DNA from: an uncultured Blautia sp.
GTDB lineage: Bacteria; Bacillota; Clostridia; Lachnospirales; Lachnospiraceae
Assembly (NCBI GenBank): GCA_900549015.1
Contig: URMH01000060.1
Location: 1-13,563, forward strand
Length of the DNA stretch: 13,563 bases
Direction: 5' to 3'
A program made the translations under genes and the position numbers. Position 1 is the stretch's first letter. Each line of letters begins with the position of its first letter. Shown here one piece after another: positions 6,482 to 12,757 of this stretch. The notes beneath the pieces were generated by a model. The model worked only from the letters and a program-made list of their open reading frames with translations. It had not been told where the DNA came from and ran no database searches.

Positions 6482-7317
6482 TGAATAAAAATGTAAAACA
6501 CAGCGGAGTGTGGACTGTATTTTTTACTCTTTTATCCGTAGCATATGTATTTCCTATAATTCTTGTTGTGATAAATTCCTTTAAAAAGAAGGCGTATATC
6601 AGCAGGAAACCATTTGCCATTCCAAGAGAAAAAATGTTTGTGGGAATGGAAAACTATGTAAAAGGAATTGAGAGAACAGGGTATTTTGAAGCCTTTGGAT
6701 GGTCGTTATTTATCACTATATTTTCTGTGATTGCCATTATTCTTTGCACTTCTATGTGTGCGTGGTATATTAACAGAGTGATCAATACAGGTACAAAAAC
6801 CATATATTATCTGTGTCTGTTTTCTATGATCGTGCCATTCCAGATGGTAATGTTTACGCTTTCAAAGATAGCAAATATGATGAAACTGAATACTCCGTGG
6901 GGCCTGATTATTATTTATCTGGGATACGGTGCAGGGCTTTCTGTATTTATGTTCAGCGGATTTGTAAAATCCATACCCATTGAAATCGAAGAAGCGGCTA
7001 TGATTGATGGATGTACTCCTATTCAGACATTTTTCAGAGTTGTTTTTCCTGTTATGAAACCAACTTGTGTAACCGTAGCGATTCTTCAGACGATGTGGAT
7101 ATGGAACGACTATTTGCTTCCGTACCTTGTACTGGATATTAAAAAATATAAGACCATACCGATTGCCATTCAATATCTTCGCGGAGGATACGGTTCTATT
7201 GATATGGGAGCCATGATGGGAGTTCTTGTACTTTCCATTATTCCGATTATCATATTCTATATGTTCTGCCAGAAATATATTATAGAAGGTGTTGTGGCAG
7301 GTGCGGTAAAGGGCTGA
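6481..7317 (+). CDS. Sugar ABC transporter permease, MalG/UgpE-like
   Basis: This 278-aa membrane protein is the second half of the permease heterodimer. It has six predicted spans, with the first at about 11-31. The EAA loop reads EEAAMIDGCTPIQTFFRVVFP at about 170-190 (E171, A172, A173, D176, G177). It ends in VVAGAVKG, the usual tail of MalG-type CUT1 permeases. A strong AAGGAGG site (6464-6470) lies inside the end of the preceding gene, and the start codon overlaps its stop. It is the last gene of the transporter operon; a hairpin at 7349-7402 follows. Confidence 0.93.
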   Translation: MNKNVKHSGVWTVFFTLLSVAYVFPIILVVINSFKKKAYISRKPFAIPREKMFVGMENYVKGIERTGYFEAFGWSLFITIFSVIAIILCTSMCAWYINRVINTGTKTIYYLCLFSMIVPFQMVMFTLSKIANMMKLNTPWGLIIIYLGYGAGLSVFMFSGFVKSIPIEIEEAAMIDGCTPIQTFFRVVFPVMKPTCVTVAILQTMWIWNDYLLPYLVLDIKKYKTIPIAIQYLRGGYGSIDMGAMMGVLVLSIIPIIIFYMFCQKYIIEGVVAGAVKG

Positions 7318-7323
7318 GAACCC

Positions 7324-7352
7324 TTTTCAAAGAGCTTTACAGATGATAAAAT
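7324..7352 (+). promoter_or_regulatory. Candidate promoter of the regulator-kinase-lipoprotein operon
   Basis: TTTTCA (7324-7329) and TAAAAT (7347-7352) are 17 nt apart, and TGA directly before the -10 makes it an extended -10. The predicted start near 7359 falls at the end of the left arm of the following hairpin. Transcripts from here would lack that arm and could pass the terminator. Confidence 0.45.
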
Positions 7353-7402
7353 AAAGACAGTTTCGGACAGCTTGAGAGCTTTCGGGCTGTCTTTATTATT
7401 TT
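7349..7402 (+). terminator. Terminator-like hairpin ending the transporter operon
   Basis: AATAAAGACAG (7350-7360) pairs perfectly with CTGTCTTTATT (7387-7397). A 26-nt loop separates the arms and contains a smaller AGCT/AGCT stem. The right arm runs into ATTTTAAAAT, giving a T-rich tail. The long loop makes it less certain than the other terminators. It lies between the MalG-type gene and the response regulator gene. Confidence 0.6.
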
Positions 7403-7429
7403 AAAATTTCGGGGAATGGAGAGAAGAAC

Positions 7430-8968
7430 ATGTATCGTATTCTGGTGGTAGATGACGAAAGGATTGAGAGGGAGGGGATCAAGTTCCTTCTTGCGGACGA
7501 TAAAGAAGAAAAGATCGTATTTGAGGCGGCGGACGGACGGCAGGCTTTAAATATTCTGGGTAAAGAGGATATAGATATTCTTCTTACGGATGTCAAAATG
7601 CCTCATATGGACGGACTGGAGCTTACAAGGCGGGCGAGAGAAAAATATCCGGAACTGAAAATTATTATTTTCAGTGGATACGGAGATTTTTCCTTTGCCC
7701 AGGAAGCAATCCATTACGGTGTGACTGATTATATTTTAAAACCGGTGAATCCGGAGCAGTTTGAAGAGACAATGAAAAAGGTGGAACGGGACATTGCCGG
7801 AAAGTGGAACCAGGAGAAACAGAAAAGCCGGGAAAAGGATTTTTTGAAACAGTATTTTCTCCAGAATTATCTCTATTCCGGTTCTGAGAAGATTCTGGAA
7901 AAAGCAGGGGAAGTGCTTGACTTAAATGAATGGAATAAATGGCACTGTGCAGTCATGATAGAGACAGGAACAGATTTTTTTGATTCTGCGAAAGATGTGC
8001 TGGAGGAGGAGATTTTTAAGGAACTCCGGAGAGAGTTTTTTTATCTGAACTTAAATGCAAGGCAGTCGGTTCTTCTGTTTTGTGATATGTACTGTGATTA
8101 TACTCTTGTGGCAAACAGCATCTATCTCTATTTGAAAAGAGAATATGAGGTGAAATTTCATCTTGCAGTGAGCAGTAAGTTTGAGGGGTATCAGAAGCTT
8201 CCGTCTGTAATGGAGCAGCTGGAGCAGCTTATGGAAGAAAAGTTTTATCACCCGGATACCCATGTGTTTACGGTGGAGGAGGAAGCGGGAAAAGCAGAGC
8301 CGGGAGATGTGCAGGATTCCAGGCTGATGCAGAAGATTTCCGAGGACGTAAGCAGAAAGGATATGCAGCAGCTATGGAATCATTTTCACTGCCTTTCCAG
8401 AAAATATCAGGAGAGCGGACAGTTTTCCGCCATGTATATTAAATTTGTATTTTCAAATGTGATCCAGGAGCTTTTTTCGGAGAATCGGTTTGGAGGAGAG
8501 CATAAGCTGGAAAAAGAGATTGAGCGTCTTTATAACTGCAGCAATATTTCACAGATCCTGGAAGTGACAGAAGAGAATATAAAAGCGTACGAAGCTTTTC
8601 TGAACCGTTCCATGAGCGAGTCGAGAGACGAGGTTGCCACTGTAAAAAATTATATTTACGAGAACTACAGGGAAGATCTGAATCTGGAATCTCTGGCGGA
8701 AAAGGTGTATCTTTCTTCCGGATATTTAAGCTTCATTTTCAAGAAGGAAACGGGAATGAATTTAAACCGCTTTATCCGGGTAGTCCGTATGGAAAAAGCA
8801 AAGGAATTTCTCTGTACCACAAATATGAAGGTAGCGCAGGTGAGCGAGGAAGTGGGATTTGCAAACGTATCTTATTTCTGCCGGAGCTTTCGTGAATATT
8901 ATGGAAGCAGTCCGGAATCCTACCGGAAAGGAATGGGAGAGGATGAAGAACATTCTGAAAAAATTTAA
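7430..8968 (+). CDS. YesN-type response regulator with AraC DNA-binding domain
   Basis: This 512-aa cytoplasmic transcription factor has a receiver domain at about residues 2-120, with acidic pair D8 and D9, phosphoacceptor D54 in LLTDVKMP, S82 in IIIFSGYGD, and K104 in YILKPV. A long helical middle region (about 125-395) is typical of YesN-like regulators. An AraC/XylS domain sits at 405-503, with the two helix-turn-helix units around LNLESLAEKVYLSSGYLSFI and VAQVSEEVGFANVSYFCRSF. It should be phosphorylated by the kinase encoded next and then activate transcription, most likely of the adjacent transporter operon. The start at 7430 follows GGAATGGAGAGAAG. The 3' end overlaps the kinase gene by 26 nt. 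Function class is firm; the target is inferred from position. Confidence 0.94.
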   Translation: MYRILVVDDERIEREGIKFLLADDKEEKIVFEAADGRQALNILGKEDIDILLTDVKMPHMDGLELTRRAREKYPELKIIIFSGYGDFSFAQEAIHYGVTDYILKPVNPEQFEETMKKVERDIAGKWNQEKQKSREKDFLKQYFLQNYLYSGSEKILEKAGEVLDLNEWNKWHCAVMIETGTDFFDSAKDVLEEEIFKELRREFFYLNLNARQSVLLFCDMYCDYTLVANSIYLYLKREYEVKFHLAVSSKFEGYQKLPSVMEQLEQLMEEKFYHPDTHVFTVEEEAGKAEPGDVQDSRLMQKISEDVSRKDMQQLWNHFHCLSRKYQESGQFSAMYIKFVFSNVIQELFSENRFGGEHKLEKEIERLYNCSNISQILEVTEENIKAYEAFLNRSMSESRDEVATVKNYIYENYREDLNLESLAEKVYLSSGYLSFIFKKETGMNLNRFIRVVRMEKAKEFLCTTNMKVAQVSEEVGFANVSYFCRSFREYYGSSPESYRKGMGEDEEHSEKI

Positions 8969-10640
8969 AAATATGAAGTACAGACATAAGCTTACCATAC
9001 TGCTTGTCGTGGTAAGCCTTGTGCCTGTAACGGTAATTTCTCTTTATGGACATATGCGCATGAGCAGTCTTGTGCGGGAAAATGAAATGGAAGAGATGAA
9101 TTCTATTCTGGAACAGACGAGAGAAAGTATAGACAGTCAGGTTCAGGTTTACACAAGTCTCATAAATTATCTTACGTATTCTCCTGATATTGAAGAGATC
9201 ATCGCGGAAAAAAATATGGATAATTATCTGGCGTATGAGAGGTATACAGAGGTAGTAGATCCTCTTCTTACTGTGCCGAAATCATACCACGACGCGATTC
9301 TTCAGATACAGCTTTTTGCGGAAAGCATTAAGGTGCGCCACGGCTATACGCTGATTCCCATGAAAGAAATTGGAGAAGAATGGTGGGAACAGGAACTGAA
9401 AGACCAGGTGAGCGTTCAGTGGCTGATAGACAGGGAGAGAAGAGAGATTGCCGCGGTGAGAAAAATATATAAGGGGCAGAACGCAGAAGCGGCTCTTTGT
9501 ATTACCCTTGATTATGATAAAGTGTTCCAGCCGTTTGAAAATATACTGACAGAAGATACAAGAGGCGTTATTGTGGACGAGGCAGACGGAGCCGTTTGTT
9601 TTGTGGACGATCCGGAAGAAGGGAAAAGCGAAGAAGAGGTTTTAAAAGAGATTCAGGAAAATTATGCGTATGTCAGTGTAAAAAGCGGTGAGACAGGGTG
9701 GAATTATTACTTATATAAATCGCATGAAGCCCTTTCTGCCGCTGTCTTTCACGTGCTGTTAAGTGAAATCCCGCTGATCCTTCTCTGTGTGGCAGGAACC
9801 GTCTTTCTGGGAATTTATTTTTCCAGGCTGTTTACAAGAAAAATTGAAGAATTGACGGAAAATATGAATCAGGTAAATAACGGAAGCAGGGAAGTTACGG
9901 TATTCAGCGATTCGGAAGATGAGGTGGGGCTTCTTGTACGAAGCTTCCGAAATATGATGGAGGAAATCAACCGTCTGATCCATGAGGTGTATGAAAATAA
10001 AATCTCCTTGAAGGAATTTGAATTAAAGGCTCTGACGGCACAGATCAATCCCCATTTTCTTTATAATACGCTTTCGATCATAAACTGGATGGCAATCAGG
10101 GCAGGACAGAGACAGATCAGCAAGGTTACGCTTGCGCTGTCCACGTTTTACAGGACTGCTCTCAGTAAAGGTGCGGATATGGTAACTGTGGAAAACTGCA
10201 TTCAGAATATTAAAGCGTATCTGGAAATACAGCTTGTTATGCACGATGATAATTTTCTTGTGGAATGGCAGGTGGAACCGGAAATTAAAAATGAGATCGT
10301 GCCGAAGCTTGCTCTTCAGCCGGTTGTAGAAAATGCTCTGGAACACGGGCTTGATGTAAAAGAAGGGGAAGATAAACGGCTGAAGCTTTGTTTTGTAGAG
10401 GAAGGGGAAGATATTTTAATGGCTGTTGAGGACAATGGACCCGGAATGGAACAGGAGGAAGCAGAATTACTTGTTACTTATCAGACTTCAGGCTATGGTC
10501 TTAAAAATGTAAACGACAGAATCTGTCTTCTCTACGGGGAGGAGTACAAAATTCGGATTTACAGTAAACCGGGACAGGGAACAAGAGTAGAAATCAGGAT
10601 TCCGAAAGGAGGAGCTGTTCATGAAAAAGAGCAGAAATAG
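8943..10640 (+). CDS. YesM/LytS-type sensor histidine kinase
   Basis: This 565-aa membrane kinase has an N-terminal span at about 17-36, a roughly 230-residue extracellular domain (about 37-265) of no family I can name, and a second span at about 268-293. A HAMP-like region lies at about 290-345 and a His_kinase domain follows. The phosphoacceptor is H371 in QINPHFLYNTL. The ATP-binding domain has the N box LALQPVVENALEHG (N464), the G1 box VEDNGPGM (about 495-502) and the G2 box SGYGLKNVNDR (about 516-526). The start at 8943 gives the family's usual basic N terminus. A frame reaching back to 8859 would only add translated sequence of the regulator gene in another frame. GGAAAGGA at about 8923-8930 is the likely ribosome site. 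It overlaps the regulator gene by 26 nt and the lipoprotein gene by 20 nt, implying coupled synthesis. Confidence 0.93.
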   Translation: MKNILKKFKNMKYRHKLTILLVVVSLVPVTVISLYGHMRMSSLVRENEMEEMNSILEQTRESIDSQVQVYTSLINYLTYSPDIEEIIAEKNMDNYLAYERYTEVVDPLLTVPKSYHDAILQIQLFAESIKVRHGYTLIPMKEIGEEWWEQELKDQVSVQWLIDRERREIAAVRKIYKGQNAEAALCITLDYDKVFQPFENILTEDTRGVIVDEADGAVCFVDDPEEGKSEEEVLKEIQENYAYVSVKSGETGWNYYLYKSHEALSAAVFHVLLSEIPLILLCVAGTVFLGIYFSRLFTRKIEELTENMNQVNNGSREVTVFSDSEDEVGLLVRSFRNMMEEINRLIHEVYENKISLKEFELKALTAQINPHFLYNTLSIINWMAIRAGQRQISKVTLALSTFYRTALSKGADMVTVENCIQNIKAYLEIQLVMHDDNFLVEWQVEPEIKNEIVPKLALQPVVENALEHGLDVKEGEDKRLKLCFVEEGEDILMAVEDNGPGMEQEEAELLVTYQTSGYGLKNVNDRICLLYGEEYKIRIYSKPGQGTRVEIRIPKGGAVHEKEQK

Positions 10641-12294
10641 AAAAATACAAATGGCATTTCTGGCGGTAGCAGTCCTTCTTTCTTTTGCAGGCTGCAAAGA
10701 GCCGGAGAAGCAGCCGGAAGAAAAAGATGCAAAAGCAGAAGAAAAGGAATGGGAGGAGGCGGAAAATACACCATATGGAAAATATCCGGAGCTTGTGACT
10801 TATACGCTGGGTCAGATGAGCGGAGCAAATAATTCCAATCTTCCTAAGGGAAATACATATGAAGATAACGCATATACAAGATACCTTCGAGAGATGCTTA
10901 ACATCCAAAATGAAAGTGTCTATATGGAACGAGAGGAAAGATACGATGAATATGTAAATATTCTCGTAAAAGACCATACACTTCCGGATGTTCTTGTAGT
11001 TTCTGATAGAGAAACTCTTCGCGAGCTTGTGGAAAATGATTTGGTAGAAGATTTAACGGATGTATATGAAGCCTGTGCTTCGCCGCGAATTAAGGAAATG
11101 TACGACAGTTATGGAGGAGAGCTTCTGGAAGGAGGCATGTTTGACGGACGTCTTATGGCAATTCCAGAAACTGTAATAGACCATGGTCCCTGTCTTTTGT
11201 GGCTTCGGAAGGACTGGATGGAAGAGCTTGGCTTGGCTGAACCGAAATCCTTGGAAGAAGCCTTTGATATTATAGAAGAGTTCAGGAAAAATCGCATGGG
11301 AGCAGAGCCGGGAGAAGAACCTATAGGGCTTTTATGTGATACTTCTTTAGTGGGGACAACAAGCACAAATTATTCCGTAGAGCCGGTTTTTGACAGTTTT
11401 GGTGCTTTTCCCCAGAGGTGGATTATGGATGAACAGGGGGGAGTTGTGTATGGATCTGTTACAGGAGAAACAAAAGAGGCTCTTGGATATTTAAATCAGC
11501 TTTATAAAAGAGGAATTCTTGATACAGATTTTGCGCTTAGAGCTCAGAATAATTTAAGGGATATTGTTGTAGAAGGAAAATGTGGCGCATTTTTCGGACT
11601 TTGGTGGACGCCGAATAATCCGTTGATGGACACGCATGACCGGGATGGCACTGCAGAGTGGGAGCCCTATTATTTAACTGGAGATGCTCTGAATGGAAGT
11701 CAGCGTTTTACCACATTCAGAGATAACAAGTATGTGGTTGTGCGAAAGGCCTATGAACATCCTGAAATCGTGATGAAGATAATCAGTGTGTTATTTGATT
11801 ATACCCGTTATGAGGCAAAAGACGCGGATGAGGTAAACAGCTATTTTGCACTGAATGTAGACCCCACTGCAAGACCGCTTGTGATTAATGTAGATTATTA
11901 CGAGGCAACTTATAAGGTTACGGAGAATATCCGAAAGGCGCTTGCCGGGGAAATTTCCGTAAATTCTCTCAGCGCGATCGAGAAATCCTATTACGATGCC
12001 TGCAGCAATTATCTGGAAGGACGAAATGTGACAGCAGAGGACTGGGCTGCTTATAAATCCAGGATTTCCGCAGTTGGCTTATTGATTGATGGAAATTATA
12101 AGCCTCCGGTCAGAAAATATCTGGAGGATACAGCCGGAGAAATCCCGGAGGCTCTGAAAACGCTGGAAAAAAACACCTTCATTCAGATTATCATGGGCAA
12201 AAAGCCACTTAATTATTTTGATGAATTTGTGGAACTGTGGTATGAACAGGGAGGAGAAGAACTGACGGAGCAGGTAAGAGCGGATGTGGGGTGA
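10621..12294 (+). CDS. Lipidated solute-binding protein (LplA/family 1-like) coupled to the kinase
   Basis: This 557-aa lipoprotein has a basic n-region, a hydrophobic core and a lipobox ending FAGC with the lipidated cysteine at position 25. A charged Glu/Lys-rich linker (about 26-47) follows and would lift the protein off the membrane. The rest resembles large LplA/YtcQ-like family 1 binding proteins: LPDVLVVSDRETLRELVEND, LLWLRKDWMEELGLAEPKS, FFGLWWTPNNPL and a helical C terminus. It starts inside the kinase gene (20-nt overlap) behind a strong AAAGGAGGAG site, and no permease genes follow. This suggests a sensory accessory that presents ligand to the kinase, as in the XylFII-LytS type of three-component system. 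A transport role with the permeases at 5633-7317 or with distant permeases is the alternative. Lipoprotein and family are firm; the sensory role is inference. Confidence 0.85.
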   Translation: MKKSRNRKIQMAFLAVAVLLSFAGCKEPEKQPEEKDAKAEEKEWEEAENTPYGKYPELVTYTLGQMSGANNSNLPKGNTYEDNAYTRYLREMLNIQNESVYMEREERYDEYVNILVKDHTLPDVLVVSDRETLRELVENDLVEDLTDVYEACASPRIKEMYDSYGGELLEGGMFDGRLMAIPETVIDHGPCLLWLRKDWMEELGLAEPKSLEEAFDIIEEFRKNRMGAEPGEEPIGLLCDTSLVGTTSTNYSVEPVFDSFGAFPQRWIMDEQGGVVYGSVTGETKEALGYLNQLYKRGILDTDFALRAQNNLRDIVVEGKCGAFFGLWWTPNNPLMDTHDRDGTAEWEPYYLTGDALNGSQRFTTFRDNKYVVVRKAYEHPEIVMKIISVLFDYTRYEAKDADEVNSYFALNVDPTARPLVINVDYYEATYKVTENIRKALAGEISVNSLSAIEKSYYDACSNYLEGRNVTAEDWAAYKSRISAVGLLIDGNYKPPVRKYLEDTAGEIPEALKTLEKNTFIQIIMGKKPLNYFDEFVELWYEQGGEELTEQVRADVG

Positions 12295-12389
12295 GTGAAC
12301 TTTGCGAAAGGCAAGTATAAGAGCGGATTTGAAAATATGTAAATAATCATATATGAATATGGCTGCCTGTGCAGTCGGTATCTGGCGCG

Positions 12390-12456
12390 CAAAGCGGAGA
12401 AAGCTTTTAAAGATTGAGAGATTTTGAAGAGGCTTGTCCGCTTTGTCGGGCATTTT
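12390..12456 (+). terminator. Weak terminator with a competing upstream pairing arm
   Basis: TGTCCG (12435-12440) and CGGGCA (12447-12452) form a 6-bp stem with one G-T pair, followed by TTTT. This is the only terminator-like element after the lipoprotein gene. CAAAGCGGA (12390-12398) is perfectly complementary to TCCGCTTTG (12437-12445), which covers the terminator's left arm and loop, so the two foldings exclude each other. Confidence 0.35.
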
Positions 12457-12500
12457 GATGGGAAAGAAACAAAAGTCCGTATGGATACATAGGAAATAGA

Positions 12501-12552
12501 AAGGCTGAAAAAGCATTGAAAAAGTGCATGGATTGCACCCACTTCCAGCCTT
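12501..12552 (+). other. Nested hairpin in the intergenic region
   Basis: The outer stem is AAGGCTG (12501-12507) with CAGCCTT (12546-12552). The inner stem is GTGCA (12524-12528) with TGCAC (12534-12538) around a 5-nt loop. No T run follows directly. It may be part of a small structured RNA or a remnant. I recognise no known RNA family. Confidence 0.4.
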
Positions 12553-12605
12553 CCTTGGATTCTGCGAGACGTATTTGTAAAAAAATGTAAAAAAGTTTTT
12601 AAGAG

Positions 12606-12621
12606 GGACAATTCCTGTCTA
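12606..12621. promoter_or_regulatory. Operator-like motif, copy 1 (GGACAAT-N3-TGTCTA)
   Basis: A partial palindrome with GACA and TGTC arms. It ends 10 nt before TATTAT (12632-12637), which is preceded by TGG and so looks like an extended -10. The motif would cover the -35 region of that promoter. The second copy starts 66 bp downstream with all 13 fixed bases identical. Confidence 0.55.
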
Positions 12622-12671
12622 TATGGTATGGTATTATATGCTTAACAAAAAATAAGTAATAGTAAGTAAAT

Positions 12672-12687
12672 GGACAATATTTGTCTA
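12672..12687. promoter_or_regulatory. Operator-like motif, copy 2 (GGACAAT-N3-TGTCTA)
   Basis: It contains a perfect GACAA-TAT-TTGTC palindrome. It ends 10 nt before TATAAT (12698-12703), the same distance as copy 1 from its -10-like hexamer. It also overlaps TTGTCT (12681-12686), which has TATAGT 17 nt further on (12704-12709). It is probably bound by a regulator of the following gene, perhaps the WYL protein itself. Confidence 0.55.
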
Positions 12688-12714
12688 GTTACCTTTATAT
12701 AATTATAGTATAAT
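12681..12714 (+). promoter_or_regulatory. Promoter region of the WYL regulator gene
   Basis: TTGTCT (12681-12686) pairs with TATAGT (12704-12709) at 17 nt spacing, matching 4 of 6 and 5 of 6 consensus bases. A perfect TATAAT at 12709-12714 has a weaker partner TAGTTA (12686-12691), also at 17 nt. Either gives a start near 12716-12721 and a leader of about 40 nt before the ATG at 12758. Which one is used cannot be told. Confidence 0.55.
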
Positions 12715-12757
12715 GATTATAGAAATGGGGTGCTTACTATTGGAGATGAGGTGGAAT

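Larger units (their letters stand above)
12295..12757. other. Intergenic region with RNA-structure potential and a composition change
   Basis: No credible gene is seen on either strand in this 463-base stretch. Its left part (to about 12590) has composition like the preceding genes. It holds a 9-bp long-range inverted repeat (12390-12398 with 12437-12445), a small terminator-like hairpin (12435-12456) and a nested hairpin (12501-12552). From about 12590 it becomes strongly AT-rich. That right part has two copies of a 16-bp operator-like motif, two TAAGTAA repeats 10 nt apart (12653 and 12663), and the promoters of the WYL gene. Confidence 0.7.

Noticed and set aside
155..7356. Shared 11-mer GATAAAATAAA at two predicted -10 regions (155-165 and 7345-7355)
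   Set aside because: The string is AT-only apart from one G and overlaps consensus -10 elements, so sharing it is expected by chance and does not imply co-regulation.
8859..8942. N-terminal extension of the kinase by 28 residues
   Set aside because: The extra residues are the out-of-frame reading of the conserved AraC domain of the regulator gene. The start at 8943 gives the usual basic tail before the first membrane span.
12471..12580. A short plus-strand frame ending in a Cys-rich 20-residue peptide (from ATG at 12528)
   Set aside because: No ribosome site fits the ATG, the frame is very short and it coincides with the nested hairpin. A CxxC-like look is not enough to call a gene.
12213..12611. 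Minus-strand open frame of 132 codons over the intergenic region and the end of the lipoprotein gene
   Set aside because: It overlaps the lipoprotein coding end in antisense, has no convincing ribosome site and gives a low-complexity Ser/Phe-rich product with no domain pattern.
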